Made by a program: the position numbers and the translations under genes
Source of the DNA: Streptomyces flavofungini
Lineage (GTDB): Bacteria > Actinomycetota > Actinomycetes > Streptomycetales > Streptomycetaceae
Assembly (NCBI RefSeq): GCF_014650815.1
Contig: NZ_BMVR01000023.1
Span: 32,505 to 96,504, forward strand
Length of the DNA: 64,000 nucleotides
Direction of reading: 5' to 3'
The notes under the pieces: generated by a model
What the model was told of the DNA's origin: nothing
Databases searched by the model: none
The model's input: the letters and a program-made list of their open reading frames with translations, nothing else
Part shown: positions 53,344 to 62,255 of the stretch, piece by piece
Position numbering within the stretch: the stretch's first letter is position 1
Layout of the letters: the number at the start of each line of letters is the position of its first letter

Positions 53344-54846
53344 TCAGCTTTCAGACGCGGGGCGGTGGCCGATCACCGACTGCTGCTCGACCTCCGATAG
53401 CTGGTAACTGCCGTCAGCGGCCTGGCCAAGCGACTCCAGGAGCAGCAGGTAGGACGCGTAGACGGGGCCCGGGGACTCCCACAGGAACCCCGGCTCCATC
53501 CGGGCGGCGTCGAAGTGGCGGGGATCGCGGATGGAGTCCTCGAACGCGGCGGCGACCTGGGCGAACAGCGCGTTGGCGAGCCGGTTCTTGGGGAAGGCGG
53601 CCGCGACGTCGGCGGCCGACTCCTCTTCGGGGGCCTTGGCGCCCAGCAGCAGGCTCACGGTCTGCGTCTCCTGCTTGGAGGACCACTTTCCGTAGAAGCG
53701 CGGAAGCTTCATCAGGATGTGCTGCGCGAACTGCCGGGCCTCCTCGGGCAGCCTGCGGCCGCGCACGAGGCGCTTGACGAACTCCTGCCTCGGCCCGGCG
53801 GCGGCCTTCCACGCACGGTTGCACGCCACCGTCCGGGCCCGTTCCGCGGCCTTCTTCTCGTCCGCCTCGGTCTTGGGCTTCTTCGGCTGCGGACGGACCT
53901 TGTGGCCGTATGCGGCCGGGTCGGCGCAGTACCAGAGGGGCCGGTGCTCCTCGTCCAGCCGGGCGCGGTGACCGGGGCAGTTGCTGTGGTTGTCCTCGGA
54001 GAGCGGGTTGCCGAGGCCGGTGGTGAGGCTGGGCAGCGGCTGTGCGGAATCCTTGTCCCAGGACGGCACCGGCCCCAGCATCGTCACGCCCGCGTCGGCG
54101 AGTTCGGCCACGGCCTTCTCTCGGGCCTCGGCGTCGGCCTTCTCGGCGAGCAGCAGCGCCACCTCCTGATCCCAGAAGCCGCGTCCGCCGCCGCCCTCCT
54201 CCTGGTCGCGGGCGTGCGCGCTCATGAGTCGGCCCTCAGCACCGCGCACGTCCGTGAACTCGGCGAGCTGCGCGGTCTGTTCCAGGTCCATTCCTCCGGC
54301 CGCCGCCCGGCGCAGTGCGGCGTCGTCGAGCTGCTGCGCCGCCTTGGCGTGTTTGGCCGCGTTGGGGCTCACGCCGAGGGCCTTGGTAGCCCGGCGCCGC
54401 TCGACGTCGCTCATGGCGATCAGGGCGAGTTCTTCGGAGCGCAGGGTGTCCCGCTCGCTCATGCTCGCGCGCTGCTTGTTCTCGATCACGGACAGCAAGC
54501 GGGTCCAGGCGTCATTGCCGACGAGGTCCGCGCGCACCCATGCCTTGACCGTGCGTACCGGGCGGCCGTCTGCCTCGGCGGTGTAGTTGGCGATCTGCGC
54601 CGCCTGGGCGCGCCGCCAGCCCTTGAACGCCGCGAATGTGCCGTCGGGCCGGGGCCGGACGCTGATGGCGTCCTCGACTCCGATTTCCTTGACGGAGTTG
54701 ATCAGTTCCTCGTCCGGCTCGGGGTCCTCCTCGCGGGCGTTGCACGGATCGCGCACGATCATCGCCGGGTCCAGCTCGGCGAATTGCGACGAGGCTTCCT
54801 CCTGCGTGACGGGCTGGTCTGCCGTCGTTGAGGGGGCGGTGGGCAT
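53344..54846 (-). CDS. ParB/KorB-like DNA-binding protein
   Basis: A 500-residue protein starting at ATG 54846 after AAAGGAG. The ParB/Srx-type N-domain (DPAMIVRDPCNAREED, ISVRPRPDGTFAAFKGWRRA) is followed by an HTH segment (ERRRATKALGVSPNAAKHAK). The long C-terminal part includes Cys residues (NCPGHRARLDEEHRPLWYCA). No parA lies nearby, so it may act as a leading-region ParB-type nuclease or regulator rather than in partition. Confidence 0.8.
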   Translation of the reverse strand: MPTAPSTTADQPVTQEEASSQFAELDPAMIVRDPCNAREEDPEPDEELINSVKEIGVEDAISVRPRPDGTFAAFKGWRRAQAAQIANYTAEADGRPVRTVKAWVRADLVGNDAWTRLLSVIENKQRASMSERDTLRSEELALIAMSDVERRRATKALGVSPNAAKHAKAAQQLDDAALRRAAAGGMDLEQTAQLAEFTDVRGAEGRLMSAHARDQEEGGGGRGFWDQEVALLLAEKADAEAREKAVAELADAGVTMLGPVPSWDKDSAQPLPSLTTGLGNPLSEDNHSNCPGHRARLDEEHRPLWYCADPAAYGHKVRPQPKKPKTEADEKKAAERARTVACNRAWKAAAGPRQEFVKRLVRGRRLPEEARQFAQHILMKLPRFYGKWSSKQETQTVSLLLGAKAPEEESAADVAAAFPKNRLANALFAQVAAAFEDSIRDPRHFDAARMEPGFLWESPGPVYASYLLLLESLGQAADGSYQLSEVEQQSVIGHRPASES

Positions 54847-54910
54847 GGGGCGCTCCTTTCTGCGTGCCTGAACGGTGAGTTGAAGGGCGGGGCCCTCACT
54901 CCTATATCTC

Positions 54911-54938
54911 ATAATAGTGTGAGTCCATGTGGTGGCTA
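54911..54938 (-). promoter_or_regulatory. Leading-region promoter P2 (parB-like)
   Basis: Minus strand: CACACTATTAT core with a weak -35 (TAGCCA) at the shared 16-base spacing. It lies 65 bases upstream of the parB-like start. Confidence 0.65.
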
Positions 54939-55214
54939 GGTGCCTCTGAACTGCGGAAATGCGATGTCAGGCAAGGGAGCTGCGCCCCGGAGGGCCGGGT
55001 AAGGGGCGAGCGGGCAGTGTCCCAGGCTCCGCAGAACGTCGGCGATGTGGTGCACGTCGCCGGGGCCGCTGCCCGGCGGGCGCGTGGAGGTCTCGATCTC
55101 CTCCCCCTCGTTCCAGGTGGCCCCCTTACCGGCGAGGAACTGGTCAACCGGCGGCGTGCGGTCAAGGCGACCGCAGGGCGGCAGCGAGCCCGTGCAGGGA
55201 TCGGGTGTGACCAG
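54936..55214 (-). CDS. Short gene with no standard start codon
   Basis: The frame ending at 54936 has strong third-position GC bias over about 90 codons (WNEGEEIETSTRPPGSGPGD, VHHIADVLRSLGHCPLAPY), so it looks coding. No ATG, GTG or TTG is well placed; a CTG at 55214 follows AGAGAGGAG by 12 bases. It may be a 5'-truncated gene or use CTG. Confidence 0.4.
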   Translation of the reverse strand: MVTPDPCTGSLPPCGRLDRTPPVDQFLAGKGATWNEGEEIETSTRPPGSGPGDVHHIADVLRSLGHCPLAPYPALRGAAPLPDIAFPQFRGT

Positions 55215-55272
55215 GAACGCCGGGGACTCCTCTCTTGCGAACCGCCCGGACGGGAGCGGCCCACTGGGGCGG

Positions 55273-55677
55273 TCAGGGCTGGACACTGATGGCGGGATCG
55301 GCTTCGAGGACGGCGATCGCGGCACGGATAGCGGCCCGCGTCTCCGAGCTCGGCACCGAGTAGGGGAAGTCCAGGGCGCGGACGGCGTCGTCGAGGTGGT
55401 CGTCCGGCATCGGGAGCCTGTGGCCGCAGCGGTACAGGGCGATCCCGGTCGCGGCCGCGACCCGGCCCCGGTTGTAGGCGATGGCCTCTGCCGCAGTGGC
55501 GTTGGTGCCGAGCGCTTCCAGGGCGGTGGGCGGCAGTGCCGCGATTCCGGCGGTGAACGGGCGGGTGGCAAGGTGGAGGCGGGCGGTGCGGCGCAGGGCG
55601 CGGCTCAGCAGGCGCAACAAGGCTTCTCCAGCGGGGTTCGGGGTGGGTGCGACGAGGGGCATCGGCCGTCTTTGCAC
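55273..55677 (-). CDS. Hypothetical protein
   Basis: About 134 residues from GTG 55677 (ATG 55662 is an alternative). Helical, Ala-rich (LLRLLSRALRRTARLHLATR, then DDHLDDAVRALDFPYSVPSS). No family recognised. It lies just downstream of the tRNA. Confidence 0.5.
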   Translation of the reverse strand: MQRRPMPLVAPTPNPAGEALLRLLSRALRRTARLHLATRPFTAGIAALPPTALEALGTNATAAEAIAYNRGRVAAATGIALYRCGHRLPMPDDHLDDAVRALDFPYSVPSSETRAAIRAAIAVLEADPAISVQP

Positions 55678-55722
55678 GGCGGGCGCGTTGCGCGGTCGCC
55701 CGCCGTCAGGGCTGGTCAGGCG

Positions 55723-55796
55723 TAGTGCTGGCGGGAGTCGAACCCGCGACCTCAGGACTTATAAGATCCGCGCTCTTCCGGCTGAGCTACAGCGCC
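55723..55796 (-). tRNA. tRNA-Ile(UAU)-like gene
   Basis: The minus strand folds as a 74-base tRNA: acceptor GGCGCTG with CAGCACT, TAGCTCAG D-arm, anticodon loop CTTATAA giving anticodon UAU (reads AUA), and T-arm GCGGGTTCGACTCCCGC. CCA is not encoded. Two imperfections are visible: a C-A mismatch at acceptor pair 3-70 and C-U at 27-43. A tRNA for a codon that is very rare in high-GC genomes suggests a mobile-element or foreign origin. Confidence 0.75.
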
Positions 55797-55965
55797 GTGG
55801 CGTTTCGGTAGGGCGGACCGCGCCCTCCGGCAGGACCCGGTCTGCGGGCAGCGGTTGCGTATGCCTCGCGGGCGGTGGGGCGCCCGCGCCGCGCCCTGTC
55901 GCGGAGGGAAAACAGGGCGCGGCGGCCGTGCCCGGCGGGCTTCGGCGGCATGCGATCCGCCTCGG

Positions 55966-56586
55966 CTATGCCGTGACGCTGGCTTCCGTGGGCGTCCCCA
56001 CCGTGGCGGCACCTGTTGTGGCTTCCTGGATCAGGGCGTCTAGGGCGGCATCCAGGCGCCACTTGGAGTCCGACGTCAGGTGACAGCAGCCCTCCTGATC
56101 GAGCAGTTCGAAGACTGCGCGCCGGGCCGGGCTCTGGGGCTTGCGGTGTGGGATGACTCCGGCTTCGGCTGCCTCCCACCTGTAGTCCTCCCAGGCCCCG
56201 CAGAAGTCGTGTTCGTCCGCCAGGCGGTCGAGTTCGCCGATCGTGGCAGGGAGCGCGGTGAGGACTTGCCGGGCTTCCCTGGCGTATCGGGTGCAGTTCT
56301 CGGCGATCCACTTCACGAGCGGATCACTGGAGGCCGCAAGGGTGCTCCATGCCGCCCTCTCGCCCTTGGCCTCTGCCACGTCAGCCTTCGCCATCTCCTC
56401 AGCGAAGGCGTCGAGCTGGCGGCGGCACTCGGCGGCGCCGTGCGTGCCCGTGGGGTCGCCGAACCTCTGGGGGTACTTTTCGGCCGCTGCCTGGCCTGCC
56501 GCTTTCCGGACCGCCCTGAGAGCGTCGAGCGTCTCGCAGAACGTCCGTACGTCCGGCAGCATCTTCCGGGCTTCCTGCTCTGTCAT
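55966..56586 (-). CDS. Hypothetical protein under a leading-region promoter
   Basis: A 206-residue protein from ATG 56586 after GGAAAGG. Helical and acidic (LPDVRTFCETLDALRAVRKA, QLDAFAEEMAKADVAEAKGE). No family recognised. Promoter P3 lies about 220 bases upstream, the longest leader in the set. Confidence 0.6.
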   Translation of the reverse strand: MTEQEARKMLPDVRTFCETLDALRAVRKAAGQAAAEKYPQRFGDPTGTHGAAECRRQLDAFAEEMAKADVAEAKGERAAWSTLAASSDPLVKWIAENCTRYAREARQVLTALPATIGELDRLADEHDFCGAWEDYRWEAAEAGVIPHRKPQSPARRAVFELLDQEGCCHLTSDSKWRLDAALDALIQEATTGAATVGTPTEASVTA

Positions 56587-56804
56587 GATCCTGCCTTTCC
56601 GTGGGTCACGGCTGACGGCGCTCCGCTGGCGGCCCGTGCGCAACCAGGTCCGCACGCCCGCGCAAGCGGAACGGTGCCGGATGTGGGGACGCGGGCTCAC
56701 GGGAGCCTGAAGGCGAACCCGCACGTCTGGAGAAGGGGGGTGCCCTCTCGGCGAGTTGGGGCCGGGTGAGGGAGGGGCTGGATGGCCACCCCTTCACAAC
56801 TCTC

Positions 56805-56832
56805 ATAATAGTGTGTCCATGGTGAGTGTGAA
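56805..56832 (-). promoter_or_regulatory. Leading-region promoter P3
   Basis: Minus strand: GGGTTCACA (-35-like TTCACA), 16 bases, TATTAT preceded by CACAC. Same spacing as P4 and P5. Confidence 0.75.
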
Positions 56833-56917
56833 CCCGCCTCTGACCTGCATGTTTCCGCCTTCCGAGGGCCGTTCGGCGGGTGTCCGTCGAACCGCGATGA
56901 GGCCCCGCGCATGCGGG

Positions 56918-57595
56918 TCACGGTGAGCGCGGCGCGTAGTCGGCCAAGGACTTGGGCACGCGGTCCACTTGGGTGTAAATGCCCTCAAGGCCGCAAGGGG
57001 CCACGATTCCCCAGGTGAAGGTGAGCGCGTCAGCATGAAACCGTCCGTGCCGGGGATGCGGGCGCAGGAGGCCGACGCCGTAGAAGTCCAGCGTCCCGTC
57101 CAGAAAATGATCCTGGAGCTCGCGGGGAACGGTCGGCCCGTATTTCTCCCGCCGCTCGTCGAGCACCACGCCGAACACCGGACTGCGGTCTTCCTGCTCG
57201 CGACGGTAGAACGTCCGCCACCCGGCGATGTCCGCCATGGCCTCGGAGCGACTGGAGCGGGTGTTCAGGTAGCGGACGCCGTCCCGATGGGCGGGGATGT
57301 CGTCGGCGTCGAACAGCCACGCCTCGGTGAGCAGCTGCGCGCCGGCACCGACCCCCGCGTGCCGACTGCGCAGAAAGCCGAAGGGCTCACCGTCCACGGG
57401 GGCAAGGTGGCGCTCGGTGCAGGGCCCGCAGGCCACACCCGCGTGCGGCAGGAGCCGCTGGAGCCGCGGCCAGCGGGCGAAGCCCGATCCGCAGGTGCAG
57501 CAGGTGTACACCTTCCACTTCGAAGGCTCGTCCACGGCAACGGCGTGACAGCGGGGGCAGCGGTGCGCTTTGTCGGAGTTCCACTTGATGATCAC
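56918..57595 (-). CDS. Zinc-ribbon hypothetical protein
   Basis: A 225-residue protein from GTG 57595 after AAAGGAG. Cys pairs CPRCHAV, CCTCGSGF and ACGPCTERH suggest one or two zinc sites in the first 70 residues. The rest (LLTEAWLFDADDIPAHRDGV, GWRTFYRREQEDRSPVFG) is unassigned. A nucleic-acid or anti-defence role is possible. Confidence 0.6.
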   Translation of the reverse strand: MIIKWNSDKAHRCPRCHAVAVDEPSKWKVYTCCTCGSGFARWPRLQRLLPHAGVACGPCTERHLAPVDGEPFGFLRSRHAGVGAGAQLLTEAWLFDADDIPAHRDGVRYLNTRSSRSEAMADIAGWRTFYRREQEDRSPVFGVVLDERREKYGPTVPRELQDHFLDGTLDFYGVGLLRPHPRHGRFHADALTFTWGIVAPCGLEGIYTQVDRVPKSLADYAPRSP

Positions 57596-57660
57596 CTGTT
57601 CTCCTTTCGGGCGCTGGGCATAGGCGATCGCCGGACGGGATGCGGGATCGGTCGATCGGC

Positions 57661-58257
57661 TCAGCCCGCATCCGGGTCCTCCACGTCCCTGCTGTAGGCG
57701 CCCAGCACGGCGATCGCAGTTTCGGGACGGCAACCCAGCTCGAGGCGGACCCAGTCCCCGGACGGCCCCACCAGCGCGTTCAGGACGAGGTGGGAGATGT
57801 CGCCCCAGGTGATGGCGGTGAACTGTCCGTCGTCCTCGGTGGTGCGCGCGTGGGGGAGCATGGCGGCGACGGCATCGGCCACGGTGCGACGGTCACTCTC
57901 CTCGCGTCGAGCCTGCGCGGCACGCTCGGCGACTTCCGCCATGGCCGCGTCGTGCAGCGGGTAGAGGCGTCGCTTGATCTCACGTGCCACATGTACGGCG
58001 CTGCGGGCCGTGATGCTGATCGTGGGAGCCGCCCGCCCGGAGCCTTCCGGGAGCAGAGCGCAGATCGCCAGGCGCTCGGGGCGGCGGGGGTCCGGCATCC
58101 ACAGGCGCAGTCCCCGGCCGTTGTCGTCGACGATGAGGCGCCGCAGGTCGCCCCCGGAGCAAGGGAGATGATCCGTCCGGCAGTGCGTGCCCAGCTTGCG
58201 TGCCACCGAGTCGGCGAGCGCGTCCAGTTGCTCTTGGGGTGTCAACTCCTGCTGCAT
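57661..58257 (-). CDS. Hypothetical protein
   Basis: A 198-residue protein from ATG 58257 (MQQELTPQEQLDALADSVAR). The middle has LHDAAMAEVAERAAQARREE, the end WGDISHLVLNALVGPSGDWV. No family recognised; read from promoter P4. Confidence 0.55.
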   Translation of the reverse strand: MQQELTPQEQLDALADSVARKLGTHCRTDHLPCSGGDLRRLIVDDNGRGLRLWMPDPRRPERLAICALLPEGSGRAAPTISITARSAVHVAREIKRRLYPLHDAAMAEVAERAAQARREESDRRTVADAVAAMLPHARTTEDDGQFTAITWGDISHLVLNALVGPSGDWVRLELGCRPETAIAVLGAYSRDVEDPDAG

Positions 58258-58408
58258 AGCGGCCTCTTCACTCGTGCGATGGGATGGTGTGACGGAGCAT
58301 GCGGCTACGGATGCCGTACGCGGCGTGGCTGCGGATACCGCCCCCGCGGAGTGCAACCGGTGGCGCCGGGAGAGGGCGCCGATGCACACCACGACGGCGA
58401 TGGGGCTC

Positions 58409-58705
58409 TCACTTGGGGGAGGAGCGGATGAGATCCGCGAGTCCTCCGGCGGTCATGACCCGGTCGGTGCGGTGGTAGGTCTCCGCGCACGCGGCCTGCC
58501 AGAGGTGCAACGGCTTCGACGGGACGATCTGGTTGCTGGTGGCCGGACTGATGGACCACTCGCGTCCGTGGGGACCGGTGACGGTGTACGTGAGGAACTC
58601 GGGCGCGTCCTGACGGCCGTTGTCCTTCCAGTCCAGCCCGGCGCCGTCCAGAGCGTAGGTCAGGTAGGCGCAGCGCTCGGGCGTGATGTGGTGGAACGCG
58701 GCCAT
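58409..58705 (-). CDS. Small hypothetical protein, first gene behind P4
   Basis: A 98-residue protein (MAAFHHITPERCAYLTYALD, then APEFLTYTVTGPHGREWSIS). Its start lies about 80 bases from the P4 core. Unknown family, one of the candidate anti-defence genes of the leading region. Confidence 0.6.
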   Translation of the reverse strand: MAAFHHITPERCAYLTYALDGAGLDWKDNGRQDAPEFLTYTVTGPHGREWSISPATSNQIVPSKPLHLWQAACAETYHRTDRVMTAGGLADLIRSSPK

Positions 58706-58786
58706 GGTCGAATCCCTTCGTCAGCTCCTGGTCCGAACGGAAGCGGCCCCTGAGGGAGGAGGAGGGCAGAACTTCCGGCACATCAA

Positions 58787-58814
58787 ATAATAGTGTGTTT
58801 TATTCTTCTGTGAA
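58787..58814 (-). promoter_or_regulatory. Leading-region promoter P4
   Basis: Minus strand: GGGTTCACA, 16 bases, TATTAT preceded by ACACAC. It drives the genes at 58705, 58257 and 57595. Confidence 0.75.
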
Positions 58815-58903
58815 CCCTCCCCTGGCCTGCCCATTCCCGCCACATGTACGGGAACCTCGAACCACCGAAACCACGAAGGGCAACAGCAGGGGCGCGGCCC
58901 TCG

Positions 58904-59305
58904 CTACGAGCGCGAATCCGGGCCGACAGCCCACAACCAGGTGGCGAACTCGACAGCCACACAACCGCCCGACTCCACGACATCCCAGCAACCGACGGTG
59001 CGCCACCCTGAGGCACGCAGGAGCGCTTCCGCCTCGGCCTGGGCGCCACTCGTATCGTTGTCAGCGTGGCGGGTGCCCGTGAGAGCGTGGAACACCTGCC
59101 GGTCGGTTGAGACCCACACCGTGCTCCCCGCGCCGTCGTCGACCCGTTCGTCCCTGAGAACGGTGAGGTCGCAGAATTCGCCATCGAGGAACAGAGGGCC
59201 GGTGGTCAACCAGGCCGTAAAGTGGCCATCCATTGCCGCCCCTTCGACTGAACCGAGCGCGAGAGGAGCCCAACCGGCATCCGGGAGCGAGCACTCATCA
59301 GGCAT
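58904..59305 (-). CDS. Hypothetical protein
   Basis: A 133-residue protein from ATG 59305 (MPDECSLPDAG), overlapping the upstream gene by 8 bases; ATG 59234 after AAGGGG is the alternative start. Acidic, with DGEFCDLTVLRDERVDDGAG. No family recognised. Confidence 0.55.
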   Translation of the reverse strand: MPDECSLPDAGWAPLALGSVEGAAMDGHFTAWLTTGPLFLDGEFCDLTVLRDERVDDGAGSTVWVSTDRQVFHALTGTRHADNDTSGAQAEAEALLRASGWRTVGCWDVVESGGCVAVEFATWLWAVGPDSRS

Positions 59306-60109
59306 CGCGCTCCGCCCCGGCACACGCTCGTCTCCCGTGCCGCTGGGCGCGCAGAGAGACCACCTCGGCCGCGAAACGGCGAACCCGTTCACGCTCCTTG
59401 CCCGCCTGGTCCCGAAAGTACGCGACTTCCCACTCCAGTACACCCACCCTGCGAGCCAGCGAACCAGGGACATCGGCCAGCATGAGCAGCACCACCACGT
59501 GAGGGCGCGCAGTGAACCACCGAGCGGCCGCCCACCAGTCCGCTACGGCAGCCGGTCGCTGCCGCTCTGCCGAGCGCAACGTCGCCTCGTAGCGCGCGGC
59601 CTCGTTCCGTGAGGAACCGACCGACCAAGTCAGGAAGCGCAGGAGGACGGGTGTATCCCGCTTCCGCGAGAGACCCAGGATGACCGGCAGGTCCTCGCGC
59701 TGCGCCCCGCTGTCGGCACACGCTCGCAGAACGGACGTGAGGCTCGCTGCTGTCTTGGCCGAAGGAGGCTGTTCGTTCGCCGACGTCAGCGGGCTGGCCC
59801 ACACGAACTGACGGTGGGCGGTGAGGGTCACGCTGCCGCGATATCTGACGCGGCCGCGGGTGAGCTGCGGCAGGGCGTGATCAACAGGGGCATGGTGGAA
59901 GGAGTTGACGGGCCCCAGGCATGCACGGATGGCGGTGAACTGATGGCGGTGAACTGATCCCAGTGGCAGGGGTCGTGCGTGCCCGTGAGGTGCACGCTGC
60001 CGCGCAAAGCCCCGGTCAGGGTGAACACGACAGCATCGCCCACCCGGGGCTCGACGCTCGCGTGCACAGCGCCCGAAGGCGTCTCGATGATCAGGGGATG
60101 ACCGGTCAC
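59298..60109 (-). pseudogene. Gene disrupted by a 14-bp tandem duplication
   Basis: It starts at GTG 60109 after GAGGAG (TGHPLIIETPSGAVHASVEP). At 59928-59955 the 14-mer GATGGCGGTGAACT occurs twice in tandem, shifting the frame. Removing one copy joins HWDQFTAI directly to RACLGPVNSF and restores a protein of about 265 residues. The C-terminal half is helical and basic with a coiled-coil-like end (DQAGKERERVRRFAAEVVSL). No family recognised. Confidence 0.75.
59928..59955. repeat. 14-bp perfect tandem duplication
   Basis: GATGGCGGTGAACT occurs at 59928-59941 and again at 59942-59955 with no mismatch. It lies inside a coding region and is not a multiple of three, so it causes the frameshift. 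Confidence 0.95.
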
Positions 60110-60220
60110 AGGTGAGGCTCCTCGCGGACTTGAGCATGGCGGAGGTAGATGCCGCCCGGCTCTGCCCCCAGGGAAAAGGGGGACACCGGGCGGCACGTGC
60201 AGCCAGGAGCTGAGGGATGC

Positions 60221-60703
60221 TCAGAAGAGGCTGAGATCCGGAACGTCCGGCGCTCCGGCTGCCTGCTCCGGCGGCTCCGGGGCGAAGGAACGCAGTGCAT
60301 CCTCCTGCTGCATGGCATCCAGCCATCCGTCCACGACACGCCACCCGCGCACGACCGGACGCCCCTCGTCCTCAGTGCGCACCATGAGGACGGCGTGATC
60401 GGTGGAACTGCCCTCAAAGGCCGCGACCAGTACCGTCTGCACGGCCAGGAAGTCGTAAGGGTCAGCGTCCACGTGGAGGTCGGGCACCGTGGTGAGGGAG
60501 ACGGCCACGCTGGCCACAGCCCGGCAGCCGTCAAAGAGCTGGGTCGCGACGCCGAGCCGGTGGCATCCGGCACCCAGCACGCTGAAGAGGCCTGCGAGCG
60601 CATCGAGGACGCGGTGACGGGCTGCCCTGATCGCATCATCCCCGGGATAGAGCATGACGGGTCGGCTGTTGTCCAAGGGCTGACTGTCCGTGGGGTTCGG
60701 CAT
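60221..60703 (-). CDS. Hypothetical protein
   Basis: A 160-residue protein from ATG 60703 after GAGGAGG. Middle LDALAGLFSVLGAGCHRLGV, acidic end ending DVPDLSLF. Read from promoter P5 after the DUF932 gene. No family recognised. Confidence 0.6.
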   Translation of the reverse strand: MPNPTDSQPLDNSRPVMLYPGDDAIRAARHRVLDALAGLFSVLGAGCHRLGVATQLFDGCRAVASVAVSLTTVPDLHVDADPYDFLAVQTVLVAAFEGSSTDHAVLMVRTEDEGRPVVRGWRVVDGWLDAMQQEDALRSFAPEPPEQAAGAPDVPDLSLF

Positions 60704-60964
60704 GACGACCTCCTCAGAGGGCGGTGAGTCCAGGGGCGGTGAGCTGGTGCCGGAAGGCGTGAGGCGCGAACGCGCCTGACGACGACTGGTGAGTGAAGAC
60801 ACAGGTGGTCTCGGAATCGGCTGTCTGTCCTGCGGCTGCTGACCGAGCGGCGGGCAGGCCGGCCCGCCCGGCCGCACGCGGCGACGGGCACAACGTCCTG
60901 TTCGGGGCCGGGGGACCCGTGCGGGCCGGGCTCGGGGAAGTTCCCGGCCCGCACGGGGGCTTGA

Positions 60965-62143
60965 TCAGCCGTGCTGGGCGGCGACCGTAAGCGCGGGCAG
61001 CGCGTGCGCTTCGAGGGCGGCGGCCTGATCGGCATCGGAGAGCGTCTGAGCGGCAGACGTCACCGCCTGCATGACACCCCCGGCGGTCATCTGCCCACCA
61101 CGCACGAAGTGGGAAAGGATGAGATCCTTCGTCTCCGCGCTGATGCTAAGGGCCTTGGTGACGTCCTCGATGGCCTTCGTCGGCTCGGCGAGTTCCTTCC
61201 CGGCGGCTGTCTCGATCTCCGCGACCTTCGTCCGCACATAGTCTTCGGACAGGAAGGTGCGCACAGCATCGGTCACCTTCGACGTGATCAGGGCCAGCGT
61301 CCGGGTCTGTGTCTCGTCAGACCACGAGATCACTCCCTCATCCTGCTTGCCCCCCAGGTGCACGGCCCGCATGACGTCCTTGGCCACAGTCAGGCCGTTG
61401 GTGCAGACCTGGAAGACGGCTCGCGGGGTGATGGTGCACGCGCCTGCACCCACCTCACTGTTGCTGATGACAAACCCCGCCGAGACGAGCGGCAGTTCAT
61501 CACCGCTGGCGCCGTTGAAAGGCGAGCGGTAGCCGCGCAACAGCTCTCGGGCCTGCACCGCCACTAGCTCGGATTCCACCCGCACGTACATGCGGCGGTT
61601 GGTGAGGTCGCATCCGGTGATCTGGACGGGGTGCCCGGAGTTCTGCACCCCTTCCAGGGCGGCGAACAGAAGATCGGCGTTGTCGATTCGCTTATAGCTG
61701 TCCGACAGCAGTGCGCGGGCGACCCCCTCGCCGGGAGCTGCTTCGGGCGGCTGCTCTCCCCGGAACGCCCGCAGCATGAAACGGCGCTCCGGCTCCTGCC
61801 TGAGCCACTCGTTGATGTTGCTGTCCAGGAGCGGGACGTTCTCGGTGCGCATGCGCCGCAGGTAGGCGATCGGGATGCGCAGCTTGTCGGCGATTCCCTC
61901 GTCCGCGACGGCGGTGGGGCGGTAGATGCCATCCGCCCTCGTGACTCCGGTGTCCGTGATCATGGCCTCGACACCCTGCACGACGATCTGACCCTGCTGG
62001 GCCCGCATCGCGGACGCGGGGAGTACGACGTCGAGCTTTCGGGCCTGCTGGCTCTCAAGGAGCGCGTAGAGGTCGTTGAGGTTGGCGTTTCGGGCGCTGT
62101 CCGGCTCAGTGCTCATGGCGCGCTCGGCGAACTGCTGAGTCAT
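60965..62143 (-). CDS. DUF932 family protein
   Basis: A 392-residue protein from ATG 62143. Features include DLYALLESQQARKLDVVLPA, ALLSDSYKRIDNADLLFAAL, VSAGFVISNSEVGAGACTI and VFQVCTNGLTVAKDVMRAVH, a pattern I recognise as the DUF932 (phage/plasmid-related) family. DUF932 proteins are common in leading regions of conjugative plasmids; their role is unsettled. It is directly behind promoter P5. Confidence 0.8.
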   Translation of the reverse strand: MTQQFAERAMSTEPDSARNANLNDLYALLESQQARKLDVVLPASAMRAQQGQIVVQGVEAMITDTGVTRADGIYRPTAVADEGIADKLRIPIAYLRRMRTENVPLLDSNINEWLRQEPERRFMLRAFRGEQPPEAAPGEGVARALLSDSYKRIDNADLLFAALEGVQNSGHPVQITGCDLTNRRMYVRVESELVAVQARELLRGYRSPFNGASGDELPLVSAGFVISNSEVGAGACTITPRAVFQVCTNGLTVAKDVMRAVHLGGKQDEGVISWSDETQTRTLALITSKVTDAVRTFLSEDYVRTKVAEIETAAGKELAEPTKAIEDVTKALSISAETKDLILSHFVRGGQMTAGGVMQAVTSAAQTLSDADQAAALEAHALPALTVAAQHG

Positions 62144-62207
62144 GGCGTCCCCTCGTCGTTGGATTCTGCGGGCCCGGGGGTGGGGCCACCACCCCCGGGC
62201 AACTTCC

Positions 62208-62235
62208 ATAATAGTGTGTCTTGGTGGGGCGTGAA
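62208..62235 (-). promoter_or_regulatory. Leading-region promoter P5 (DUF932)
   Basis: Minus strand: GGGTTCACG, 16 bases, TATTAT preceded by ACACAC. It lies 65 bases upstream of the DUF932 start. Confidence 0.75.
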
Positions 62236-62255
62236 CCCACCCCTGACCTGCACAC

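Noticed and set aside
53515..54831. 438-codon plus-strand open frame
   Set aside because: Antisense to the parB-like gene, no ribosome site and no recognisable domain.
53344..54846. Part of a parAB partition locus
   Set aside because: No ParA-type ATPase or parS-like repeats lie nearby, so only a ParB-like call is made.
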